A stretch of DNA of 64,000 bases, taken from contig NC_048550.1 in NCBI RefSeq assembly GCF_902806685.2, positions 2,089,383-2,153,382 of the forward strand, given 5' to 3'. This DNA is from Maniola hyperantus. Lineage: Eukaryota; Arthropoda; Insecta; Lepidoptera; Nymphalidae. Below are positions 33,709 to 43,018 of this stretch, piece by piece. The number at the start of each line of letters is the position of its first letter. Within the stretch, counting starts at the first letter, position 1. The position numbers and the translations under genes were made by a program. The notes beneath the pieces are model-generated. The model saw only the letters and a program-made list of their open reading frames with translations, had not been told where the DNA came from and did not search any database.

Positions 33709-33930
33709 AATATAAAAGGAAAAGCTGACTGACTGGCTGACTGATCTATCAACGCACAGCTCAAACTACTGGACGGATCGGGCTGAAATTTGGCATGCAG
33801 ATAGCTATTATGACGTAGACACCCGCTAATGAAGGATTTTTTTGAAAATTTAACCCCTAAGGCGGTAAAATAGGGGTTTAAAATTTGTGTAGTCCACGCT
33901 GGCGAAGTCGCGGTCGTAAGCTAGTAATAA
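33709..33930 (-). repeat. Dispersed repeat, family A, second of a tandem pair
   Basis: Restarts AAAAGGAAAAGCTGACTGAC directly after the first copy and runs to GTCGCGGTCGTAAGCTAG. The two copies differ at many sites, so the tandem is not recent. Confidence 0.75.
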
Positions 33931-34377
33931 CTATTTTAATTTATAAAGAACTATTGCTACTGAATTACATTACAACATCTTTGGTGAGTATGACATCTAA
34001 TCGTAGCTCGGTACATTAAAGCAATTTTTTTGGTCGAGTTTTTTTCTGTTTGTGACTATTTGATGACTACAGTTAAATAAAAACAATTTAGTATTGAAGA
34101 AACTTTTTGTATGCCACTAGTCATCCTAATCAGACAAACAGACGTGGGTGACTTTATTTCAATTGAAATATTTGATTAATACGACTTTGTATTTGAGTAG
34201 CTGTAATCAAGAGATTAAAGTAAAAAGATTTAAGAAAAGCTTTTGCTAACTAGTTATTGACAAAGTACAGTAATTGTAGTAAAGGCAGAGTGAACTAGAG
34301 TAAGGGGACCCTCGGTTTGATCCTGAATCGATGATATGTCAAATATTAGGGCTATGGTGACGTGAAATCATATAAAA

Positions 34378-34520
34378 ACTAGATGATGCCCGCGATTTCG
34401 TCCGAGTGGATTTAGGTTTTCAAAAATTCCGTGGGAACTCTTTGATTGCCCGAGATAAAAAGTAGCCTATGTCCTTTCCCGGCATGCAAGCTATCTCTGT
34501 ATCAAATTTCATCAAAATCT
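34378..34520 (+). repeat. Family B, truncated
   Basis: AACTAGATGATGCCCGCGAT, TTTAGGTTTTCAAAAATTCC, AAGTAGCCTATGTCCTTTCC; stops at CATCAAAATCTA. A short family C trace (CCTTATAGGATCACTTCG) follows. Confidence 0.7.
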
Positions 34521-34611
34521 ACCTCTGCTACAGTTCGCAAGTGCATTATCCGTACCCCAAAAGTAAAAAGAAACCCTTATAGGATCACTTCGTTGTCTGA
34601 ACTGTACAGTC

Positions 34612-34754
34612 CGCGACAGGTCGAGATGGCAAGCGGGGAATGAGGCGGGGGGACGCCCCGCATACCTGCACTCGTCCGCACCGGGTTAGCGCGGGGGCTG
34701 TGCGGGTGTGTGAGGCGTTCCCTCCCGGTTGCCTTCTCGACCTGTCGCGTACTA
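34612..34754. mobile_element. GC-rich palindromic MITE, family G (long copy)
   Basis: Left CCGCGACAGGTCGAGATGGC, right GCCTTCTCGACCTGTCGCGT. Core GGGGGGACGCCCCGC plus a GGGTTAGCGCGGGGGCTGTG extension not present at 8428. Confidence 0.75.
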
Positions 34755-34799
34755 CCATCGCGCGTCTAATAGCACACGTAAGGGGAAAAATCAGACTGT

Positions 34800-34912
34800 C
34801 TGCGTAAAAGTAGTACGCTGGGAGAGCCTAGTGATTAAGACGTCGCGTCCTATTCGGAGTCTGGGTTTCGACCCCGGGCCGCACCTCTTAGTTTTCTCCT
34901 CTCCTCTAGTAG
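34800..34912 (+). mobile_element. tRNA-headed SINE fragment
   Basis: A-box-like GAGAGCCTAGTGATTAAG and B-box-like GGGTTTCGACCCCGGGC at tRNA spacing. The acceptor stem does not close. Followed by TTAGTTTTCTCC and then sequence like the end of family E (AATTAAATATCACTTGCTTC, 34950). Confidence 0.5.
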
Positions 34913-35059
34913 TTACTCCATTTAAAATTATTGGAGAGCCATTTTAAAGCAATTAAATATCACTTGCTTCAACCGTAAAGGAAAACATGGTAAGGAAACC
35001 TGCATGTCGGAGAGTTTTCTATAATGTTCTCAAAGGTGTGTGACGTAGGTTCCTGCTGC

Positions 35060-35107
35060 GGAAGTGGAGCGGTGCGGGAGGGGTGTGATGACGTGACGCG
35101 AGAGCAG
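35060..35107. mobile_element. Half copy of the 28072-28203 MITE
   Basis: AGTGGAGCGGTGCGGGAGG and GATGACGTGACGCGAGAGC. Confidence 0.6.
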
Positions 35108-35333
35108 TGATTTTGCATGCTGTCTCATGCGAACTTAAACGTATGCGATGATGTGCGTTGTGCCTAACTAAATGTAATACAGCTAATAATAATGTTTTTT
35201 CAATGGAAATTTATTTGCATAATAATTAATGAAGTAACAATTGACTATTTATTATGTCACTGGGTAAATTGAAAATTGCCAGTAAAATGACTAAGTACAT
35301 GATCGGTGTTTTTTTTTCCTTTACTTTAACTAA

Positions 35334-35364
35334 ACTAGCGGCACGCTATGATGGCCGGTTTGAC
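35334..35364 (+). repeat. Left terminal inverted repeat of Sailor-type transposon
   Basis: 31 bp, exact inverse of 37476-37506. Presumed transposase binding and cleavage end. Confidence 0.9.
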
Positions 35365-35906
35365 GTTTGTCCGCTCATGAAGTTCCGTATTAATTGATAA
35401 CGACTTTGAAGGAAATAATTGTATTACTTTATTGACGATAGTGATGTGCAGAGATTCATAAATTTTATCGAATGTAGTTTTAGGTTTAGGACTCAAAATT
35501 TATTTATTAAATTGATTTCTTAAATGTATACAAGTGTAGAAAAATCAGTTTGCACCATTTAAGGGGTGAATGTACTTGTGAATATGAACAATTTTCACTA
35601 TGTGGACAAACCTCTGAAATCGCAAAAAAATATCAATAAATTTTTAAAAATGGAATCTAATACGATCGTCACATAGGATCGCTGGCTAGCACAACTACTA
35701 CCTCCGGCAAACTCGCGTCAATGCTCAATGCAAAACAAAGCAGTTTCGAATTGACGTTGCTTCGAAAAGTATAAACTGTCAGTGCAATGCGATTGTGATA
35801 TAGTTTTGACCTGGCTTTGGATTTCAAATATTGATACTGCATTACTGTTGACCCTTGCTCGTTAATTTGGACTCTGTTCAAGCCCTTTGTTGTGGATTTC
35901 GTCGAT

Positions 35907-37248
35907 ATGACCGAACGTACGCAGAGAACTGTTCTAAATAGTCAGACACGTGAGTTCCTAATACGCCTTCGTAACTATTTCGATCGTGAAGCTCAAAATG
36001 GAGGGCCAATTTTACCTATAACGTCAGTGGTTGAACGCGTAGCTGATGCGCTTAATATTGGACAACGAACTGTTAGACGGATAACTAAAAAAAAATATGG
36101 CGAGACTGGCACAGAAGAAAATAAACTTCACACACCAAAAAAGAGGAAAACGAGCAAAACCAGTCGTAGGCATCGATAGCTTTGATGCCGATGCTATCCG
36201 AAGACATGTTTACGGCTACTATTTACAGAAGGAGTATCCAACAAGAAAAAAGTTGGTGCATTCACTGAAGGAAGCTGGATTATTCTTCGGTGGGGAAAGT
36301 TCTTTAACGAAGATTTTGAAGACCATTGGATTTCGATACAAAAAATGTAACAAACGCAAAATATTGATGGAAAGATTTGATATAGCGATGGCAAGGTATA
36401 CTTTTTTACGGCAAGTGAAAGAAATCAAAAATTGGCAAAATGTTGTGTTCTTGGATGAAACATGGCTTAATGCTAACCATACTGTAGGCCGTTCTTGGAA
36501 CGATGACACAGCAGCATCTACTTCCAAAGTTCCTGTAGGAAAAGGATCGCGACTTATAATTTGTCACGCCGGAACCATCAACGGGTTTGTCGAAGGTTCT
36601 CTCATGGCTTTTGCGTCAAAAACCACTGGAGACTATCATGAAGACATGAATGGAGAAAAGTTTACTGAATGGTTTACCTCAATGTTGTGTAGCCTCCCTG
36701 AACCATCTATTATAATTATGGACAACGCCCCATACCACTCGATGCAAATTGACAAGCCACCTGCCCAATCCCAAAAGAAAGCTGATATCGTCGCATGGCT
36801 TCGTAAAAATGGCGTAGATGCAAACATGAATATGTTAAAAGCGGAATTAGTACGTCTTTTAAAAGAAAACAAACCAACCAAGATCCGATACGTCATTGAC
36901 GAAATAGCATTAGAACATGGGCACAGAGTTATACGGTTACCGCCTTACCATTGTGAGTATAATGCGATTGAGTTGGTGTGGGCTCAAATTAAGGGATATG
37001 CTGCAAGACACAATACAGAACCCCCATTTACCACAAAAAAAATGCTAAAATTATTAGAAGAAGCTTGTGAACATGTGACTAAAGGAGACTGGGAAAAGGT
37101 TGTGAATAGAACTGTTAAATTAATAAGGGAAGATTATGAAAGAGATGTGAAAATAGATAATATTATAGAAAACGAACATATAATTATTAATGTATGTGAT
37201 GATAGCAGTGACGACAGTGAAAATAGTAGTATGGACGAATCTGATTAA
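35907..37248 (+). pseudogene. Sailor-type transposase, one frameshift
   Basis: Cuts and pastes the element. The N-terminal part (35907-36142, from the first ATG, MTERTQRT) carries a helix-turn-helix region (SVVERVADALNIGQRTVRRI). The catalytic part is one frame over and open to 37248. Catalytic residues: D at 36454-36456 in VVFLDETW, D at 36721-36723 in IIIMDNAPYH, E at 36970-36972 in YNAIELVW. The spacing is 88 residues between the two D and 82 between D and E, the latter diagnostic of DD82E. The long D-E segment holds KADIVAWLRKNGVDA and YVIDEIALEHGHRV. The C-terminus is acidic (DDSSDDSENSS). The frames join if one A is dropped from the A6 run 36137-36142; a -1 slip would give the wrong frame. 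Without the break the protein would have about 447 residues. It could be a real mutation, a homopolymer sequencing error, or rarely +1 frameshifting. Confidence 0.85.
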
Positions 37249-37475
37249 TTATGGCCTTTTGTGGCACCTTTTTCGGTATCTTTTGTATTCATATGTTTCT
37301 TGTGTGCATATAAAGTATGTATATTCATTTTCGTTCAAATATTCAGTTCGTTCAAATAAATTAAATAAACATATACATTTTTGTTTTATTAAACCTATTT
37401 AATCAGGTACAAAAACAAAACTTAATTGTTTTTTGTTCGAGAATAAATTGACATTCCACATCACTATTGTAATGT

Positions 37476-37506
37476 GTCAAACCGGCCATCATAGCGTGCC
37501 GCTAGT
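37476..37506 (-). repeat. Right terminal inverted repeat of Sailor-type transposon
   Basis: 31 bp, exact inverse of 35334-35364; followed by GTA, giving the TA duplication at 37508-37509. Confidence 0.9.
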
Positions 37507-37536
37507 GTAGGTATATGAAGTATAGTTACTAGCAAT

Positions 37537-37575
37537 CACCACTGCCACAGCCCACAGGGGTCTGTGGCAGTGGTG
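37537..37575. repeat. Perfect hairpin, 14-bp arms
   Basis: CACCACTGCCACAG (37537-37550) and CTGTGGCAGTGGTG (37562-37575) around an 11-base loop, 28 bp beyond the Sailor target duplication. Too short for a typical pre-miRNA. Confidence 0.7.
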
Positions 37576-37659
37576 CGTTTAATAAGTCCTATGTCACGCT
37601 TGTTGTATCCCAGATGTACCTACCCTACCTTACTGGAAAGGCCTTCGCTCAGCTTATTC

Positions 37660-38045
37660 AGATACAAGTTAGCCCTTGACTGCAATCTCACCAGGTGGTA
37701 AGTGACGATGCAGTCTAAGATGGAAGCGGGCTAACCTGGAAGGGGTATGGCAGTTTTAAATAAACCCGCATGGGTTTATTTAAAACTGCCATTTGAAGAA
37801 ACCAAAGGGGCATCCCTTTGGTTTCTACACGGCATCGTGCAGGAACGCTAATCGCTTAGCGGCACGGCTTGCCGGTAAGGTGGTAATTAGCCACGGATGA
37901 AGCCTCCCACCACACCAGACCAAAAATTTAGAAATTATAAATTCCAAATCCCTGCCAGGAATGAACCCGAGATCTACCACTAATAAGACCACAGTTGTTA
38001 CCACTGCGCCAGGGAGGTTGTCGGTGTTAACCAGTACCACTAGGC
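37660..38045 (-). mobile_element. tRNA-headed SINE (complete) with two internal hairpins
   Basis: The minus strand starts near 38030 with the A box CCTGGCGCAGTGGTAAC and B box GGGTTCATTCCTGGC. The body follows (GGTGGGAGGCTTCATCCGTG, GATGCCGTG), ending at GGGCTAACTTGTATC near 37665. It is the same family as 23962-24165. This copy carries two perfect palindromes, 37747-37792 and 37798-37825, each with the loop GCAT, absent from the other copy. Confidence 0.75.
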
Positions 38046-38368
38046 TATCAGGCAATATTTGAATTTAAAGTAACAGTACAAACTATCAGTGATTAAAGCC
38101 AAGGTCCCTTATTGACCCTATTCTAACAGATCTGTATGTGACGCACACAAGATGACCAACTCGCAGCAATTTACTTATTAATGTCAGAGGGACTCGGAAA
38201 AGATGACAGTAATTTTCCTGTTTATGTCTGACCTAAAAGTAGATAATGACTAATTTTTATATTATGTATTTATTTTGTTCGTTTTCAGACAAATAAAATA
38301 TATTATCATATTTAAATAAGTAAATTGGTTTTGCAAAAAATATGAAATAATACGGAGTTTCTTGTAGG

Positions 38369-38442
38369 GTCAGCAACAAAGCTAGGTATGCACCCGCCAG
38401 AACAAGCTACTATACAGGCGCATACCTAGCTTTGTTGCTGAC
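38369..38442. mobile_element. Palindromic MITE, perfect 23-bp arms
   Basis: GTCAGCAACAAAGCTAGGTA then TGC (38369-38391), exact inverse at 38420-38442. Confidence 0.75.
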
Positions 38443-38494
38443 TGTACTATGTACCTAATATACATTTATTTATTATCACATGAATACACTTACA

Positions 38495-38587
38495 GCCGCA
38501 CTCAGAGTCGTTTAATCGTTACTTAAGGCATTTCTTATCCATACTAGTTAATGCCTTAAGTAACGATTAAGCGTCTCTGAGTGCGGC
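38495..38587. mobile_element. Palindromic MITE, 37-bp arms
   Basis: Left GCCGCACTCAGAGTCGTTTA, right AGCGTCTCTGAGTGCGGC; inner parts CGTTACTTAAGGCAT and ATGCCTTAAGTAACG pair exactly. 19-base loop. It lies 52 bp from the previous palindrome but has a different sequence. Confidence 0.8.
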
Positions 38588-38764
38588 AGTTAGTATGTTT
38601 GTAACAAAACTTTACTTAATTATGTTTTTGGTTTAATTCTTACTTCAGCTTTGAAACCAAATAATGTTTTCTGCAAGTCCATTTCAGTTTAAAGACATTT
38701 ATTTCTCAATAAAAAAAATACTACTAATCGAGTTCACTCAATATCGAGAATTACAGCTGTTTAA

Positions 38765-38840
38765 CTCAAAAAGAGGTGCATGCCAGGGTTTGAACCCCAG
38801 AATCCCCCCAAAGTCTTAACCACTAGACTGTCACTGTTTC
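38765..38840 (-). mobile_element. tRNA-like SINE head
   Basis: On the minus strand, A-box-like ACAGTCTAGTGGTTAAG and B box GGGTTCAAACCCTGG at tRNA spacing. The anticodon stem and acceptor are poor, so not a functional tRNA. Confidence 0.5.
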
Positions 38841-38961
38841 AATATATATATGACACTAACAAATTATTATAGGAAACAAATAAGTATGACAAATCAAAAA
38901 ATTAAAACAATAATACTGCATGTGAACAATAAAGTATTCATGCTAAAAATACACATATTTA

Positions 38962-39185
38962 TAACTCGCTTATGCTCGCGACTTTGTCCACATGGACTAC
39001 ACAAATTTCAAAACCCTATTTCACTCCTTTAGGGGATGAATTTTCAAAAATCCTTTCTTAGCAGATGCCTACGTCATAATAGCTATCTGCATGCCAAATT
39101 TCAGCCCGATCTGGCTAGTAGTTTGAGCTGTATGTTGATAGATCAGTCAGTCAGTCACTCACTCACCTTTTCCTTTTATACATTT
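38962..39185 (+). repeat. Dispersed repeat, family A
   Basis: CTCGCTTATGCTCGCGACTT, TCAAAAATCCTTTCTTAGCA, GATCAGTCAGTCAGTCACTC, CCTTTTCCTTTTATA. Confidence 0.75.
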
Positions 39186-39412
39186 ATAAATACAATCCTA
39201 CAAACAATTTCAAGATAATGTAAGTTTACACAATTTCACAAACACTGTTGTGGTTATCATTTCTCAAGAAATTCATTCATACACTATACAATAGTGAGAT
39301 AAGTAATACTACTACTTAATTTAAACAGGAAATATAACATTCGACTGACTGACTGACTGTTATCTAACCATATGCCTCTACATTTCCCATTCTAGCAGAA
39401 TGATATAATACT

Positions 39413-39486
39413 GTGGAAGTGGGGTGATAAGATATGCCCGGATATTTGATGAAATAGGGACGGAATACTAAGAATGTTGCACATCA
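39413..39486 (+). repeat. Long-spaced direct repeat, copy 1
   Basis: GTGGAAGTGGGGTGATAAGA, TATGCCCGGATATTTGATG, ACTAAGAATGTTGCAC. Copy 2 is at 41041-41128. Confidence 0.6.
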
Positions 39487-39505
39487 AACTACATAGTAAT
39501 ATAAA

Positions 39506-39750
39506 GTACAGTATGCAGCAAAAAATAATGTTCATCAACCTTTAGAAAGACATAGCGGTTTTGTAGAGCATTGTCTCTGTCGTTGAGACCGACAGAACGT
39601 CACATAGGCATGAGTGACATGCACAACAGACGGAAACGTTTAAGTGCGGAAACCAGCCCAGAGTGAAGAAGGCATGAGTGACAGAGACAACGCTCTACAA
39701 AGCCGAAATCTCATCTGAAAGGTTGATGTACATTATTTTCTGTAACTATG
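39506..39750. mobile_element. Family D MITE with internal insertion/duplication
   Basis: Left arm CAGTATGCAGCAAAAAATAA, right arm GATGTACATTATTTTCTG. The centre carries GGCATGAGTGACA twice (about 39607 and 39672) with some 50 bp of unrelated sequence between, not present in the 12657 copy. Confidence 0.7.
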
Positions 39751-40262
39751 CAATATCTTGTATAGAATAGAAGCAGGCGTTACTTTGTGGAAATCCATGA
39801 TATACAATGAACCAAAAGCTTAACTTGCTATAATCCACTGAAACTGATCTGTAATCTGTTGATAAGTTACTTAGTAAAAATAGTAATTCCTAATTATTGG
39901 CTTTTAAGTGTGCCAATTGGGCACAGATAGCAACTTTGTTATAGCTTTATTAAAATTGTATGGTCTATTTTGACAAGTAACAACATAGCTAGCAAACAGA
40001 TTGTGGATAGAATGGTTACATTAATTTCGGTGTTAGTAGTGAACCCACTTTTCTACTTTTGTACACCTACACATAGAATTGTATATTTACACTAGCTTTT
40101 TTCCCATGGCTTTGTCCAAGTTGTGGATTTTTTCTCAAAGATTTCATGAAATTCCTACATCTTTGCCAGTACACATTCACACTTGTACACATTCAAAATA
40201 TAAGTAAAACTCTTCCAAACTATAAAAATTTTTCTTCTTCTTCGACTTCGAAGCTAGACTTC
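39751..40262. other. Non-coding stretch
   Basis: AT-rich; no gene recognised. Confidence 0.3.
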
Positions 40263-40885
40263 GATACACAAACACAAAAAATTTAAAAATAATTTAATTT
40301 ATTACCGAATATATTATGTATACAAGAGTTAATATAGTTCCATAATAATATTTTTTGGTGCTGGTGCCAATTAGCTTTAGCTGCGCGAATCGTCTAGACT
40401 TCATATTTTTATGAGACTCCACAATGGCACCTCATTGGCACCGACCCCAAAAAATATTATTATGGAACTATATTAACTCTTGTATACATAATATATTCGG
40501 TAATAAATTAAATTATTTTTCAATTTTTAGTGTTTGTGTATCGAAGTCGGTTTTTATTTTTTTTGTAAAAAAAATTTATTTCACAATTTTTAGTGGCCCC
40601 ATGGAATTTTGCTATGACTGGTTAAAAATCTACTGTTTACTAAGCTATTACACTGATCGCGAGCAATTTACTCTTATCCGTTGAGGAGTTCCAGTATCTA
40701 TCTTCGAAGATGTTCATCAGATCTTCACCAAATTTAAATGGGACCAATTTTGAAGTATACCCTTTCGAACAAAAAAGAATTTTCAAAATCGGTCCAGGCG
40801 TCTTCGAGTTATCCGGTTTCATACATAAAAAAAAAAAAAAAGATCCCAACGAATTGAGAACCTCCTCCTTTTTTTGAAGTGGGTT
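40263..40885 (+). mobile_element. Fold-back repeat, family F (most complete copy)
   Basis: 40263-40360 (from TCGATACACAAACAC to TTTTTTGGTGCTGGTGCC) is repeated inverted at 40436-40540. A ~75-bp loop contains GCGAATCGTCTAGACTTC. The right arm continues into a tail: TTTTTAGTGGCCCCATGG, CACTGATCGCGAGCAATTTA, TTCGAAGATGTTCATCAGAT, ending in ATTGAGAACCTCCTCC. The tail is shared with 62560-62840. No coding sequence. Confidence 0.75.
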
Positions 40886-40889
40886 AAAA

Positions 40890-41689
40890 AAAATGCAAAT
40901 CATTTTTACCAAGTTGTAACAGCTTAGCTACAATCAATATAATTTTGATTCAATACATTTTTAATGCATTGACCCTATTGATTATTGGCCGTACAAAATC
41001 CATTACAGACTTCTTATTAATGCACTATTTAAAATAAATTATGGAAGTGGGGACTTGGGTGATACTGATAAGATATGCCAGGATATAGTATGAAATGGGG
41101 GGCGGATACCGGATACTAAGAATATTGCACTATTAAAAAGTGAACCTTCGGTTTTAAATATGTGTTACTGACTTATTAAGTAACTAAAAGATATATGTCA
41201 TTTTAAATATAAAGACTACTACTGCTAAACATAAAAATTGAAACTGTAAATACTTTCTAACTTCTGTTTGTATAATTTGCTATCAAATAACTAATAGAGT
41301 TATTCCAATTACAATCAAATTAAGTATACTTATTATAATTCACAAGATTATGGACCCAGAATAGTCCTTGTAAGTTTTAATGAACAGGTAACTTAATTTT
41401 AATTGAAAATGCAGTAATGATTCATAATGTATTACAATACAGCCCAGAGTGCATAGACACGACTGGGTGTGTTCCTTCCGACCAGACAAAGTAAACAAAC
41501 ATACGAAATTGCAATAGTGAGCAATATGTCGATAGTTTATCGAACTCTAAAATCAACGTTTGACGAAAATATCAAGCTTGATAACAAAAACCATCGAAAG
41601 AAAATCCAAAATACCTTGTGGAAAGCCGTAAACAATTACACTGTTTGTAAACACACACGGATGCCGGCAAATATTATGTTGTAACATAC
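40890..41689. other. Non-coding stretch (intron side of the formin exon)
   Basis: Apart from the direct repeat at 41041-41128 nothing is recognised. Confidence 0.35.
41041..41128 (+). repeat. Long-spaced direct repeat, copy 2
   Basis: ATGGAAGTGGGGACTTGGG, TGATAAGATATGCCAGGATA, ACTAAGAATATTGCAC. Pairs with 39413-39486. Confidence 0.6.
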
Positions 41690-41842
41690 CAAAACTTTGA
41701 TGAATCGTTCTTCCAGTTCGTCCCGATCCGGCATAGGGGGCTTGGTCCGATTCCTAGTCGACGGCTGCCGTACATGGTGGCTTTTGGTGCTCCCGACCGG
41801 TCCGTCCAACATCGTCTGATCCCTCGAAGTTATCAAACCCAT
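41690..41842 (-). CDS. Frl: Formin-like protein (Frl/FMNL type), first coding exon
   Basis: Formin-like proteins nucleate and elongate unbranched actin filaments and are controlled by Rho-family GTPases at the plasma membrane. This exon encodes 51 residues, from the ATG at 41842 (A at -3, G at +4) to a GTATGT donor at 41684-41689, phase 0. It starts MGLITSRD, fitting the MGxxx[S/T] N-myristoylation signal known from vertebrate FMNLs. The exon ends KPPMPDRDELEERFIKVL, which matches the start of the FMNL GTPase-binding/DID region (pattern P.QPMP..ELE.RF..VL). The middle is basic and Ser/Thr-rich. The following FMNL segment ([AS]SMDLPPDKAKLL...) was searched for on the minus strand down to base 1 and not seen, so the first intron is probably longer than 41 kb. 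Identification rests on this short exon and my memory of the family. Confidence 0.75.
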
Positions 41843-42250
41843 TTTACACAATAGCTCCACTTAATAGACACCATAAATCACGTTTCAATTACATCAGGTC
41901 ATTTTTTATCACAGTGAAGAATACATAACACATTCAATGGGTCACAATCACATTATAAAGCGAGCGTTCGAATCGAAATCGTCAACAAACTAATACAAAT
42001 TACAAATACCCACGGCGAAAATGCAAGCTAAGCACGTCCGACACACAAAACGAAATGCGGCAACGGCAAGCGCCTTGCGGCAATCAAGCGAAGTTAGCGC
42101 CTTTAGTGGCGCATTTGGCAGTGAAGTGCTTGACAGACGCCACAGATTATGATTACAGACGCACAGCCAATAGGAATTCAGCACAGATTAAAGTTTCGAA
42201 TATGGATGAATTGCGTTCGGAAACAGATATTACCCATTAAATTTTTCTCT
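41843..42250 (-). promoter_or_regulatory. Probable 5' UTR and promoter of the formin-like gene
   Basis: The 400 bp upstream of the start codon are free of recognised repeats and have more GC and CpG than the surroundings (GCGGCAACGGCAAGCGCC near 42057-42074; GCGCCTTTAGTGGCGC near 42097). No certain TATA box or initiator can be named. The call rests on position. Confidence 0.4.
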
Positions 42251-42599
42251 CTCATTTTTACCTTTTTACCCATTAAATTATTATTATATGTATAATTATT
42301 TAAAATTGGCTATGAATTAATTTTTTTTGTATTCAAATGAAATGTTTTGCCCATTTCATCAATTTAAACATATTAATATGGATGTGATTTTGAATTAAGT
42401 TCACCTATGGTTAATGAACTAGTCTGCCTAACGAATGAAGACTGGAAAAGCGCGGCAAATTTAAAAAATAAATGAATAAATAAATAAAAAATATCAGTAT
42501 GGTAGCTCTAACAGAAAATAATAAAGAATTCTGTGTTCTATTCTAAAGTATCAAAATGCAATCTTTACTGAAGCGAAAGCTGCAATAGACCATTTAATG

Positions 42600-43018
42600 T
42601 GAACGCACACTTATACGAGAGTCAAGGAGGCCTCGCACATATATCCGCACCAGAAGAATCGACCGCGCCAAAAGAATCAACTCAATTTAGAGTCACTCAT
42701 TTTTTAAACAATGAAGAAATAGTACTCGCGCGTTGCTCTGTCGTCCGCAACGGATAGAATGCGAGCGCATAGAGTAGTATTATCTGGAGTAAATGTGTTC
42801 TGTGAGTATTATATTAGGGTACGAGCGTATCGGTCGAGTCGACCGCATAAACCGCCCCGAATCTGATGACGTCATCCGAATTCATCTAGGATTTCTGTGA
42901 TTTCTGGGGTTCTTGCAGATGCGGACGATTCGACGCGGAGAAGTGTGCGAGGTTTCATGAGATTTCATGTAAGTCCAGAATTCTAAAATTCGTTCGGCTC
43001 GGATAAGTGTGCGTTTCC
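42600..43018. mobile_element. Probable MITE with short terminal inverted repeats
   Basis: Left TGAACGCACACTTATACGAG, right CTCGGATAAGTGTGCGTTTC. The interior includes GATGACGTCATCCGAATTC. No coding sequence. Confidence 0.5.

Larger units (their letters stand above)
35333..37507 (+). mobile_element. DD82E (Sailor-type) IS630/Tc1/mariner DNA transposon, 2175 bp
   Basis: Terminal inverted repeats are 31 bp and perfect: 35334-35364 starts ACTAGCGGCACGCTATGATG, and its exact reverse complement is 37476-37506. One more base at each end (35333, 37507) is needed to reach TA dinucleotides at 35331-35332 and 37508-37509, the TA target duplication expected for this superfamily. The single transposase gene fills the middle, with about 540 bp before it and 230 bp after it. 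The perfect ends and single frame break suggest recent insertion. It lies in what is probably the first intron of the formin gene, in opposite orientation to that gene. Confidence 0.85.

Noticed and set aside
37537..37575. Possible microRNA precursor
   Set aside because: Arms of 14 bp are too short and no extended stem surrounds them.
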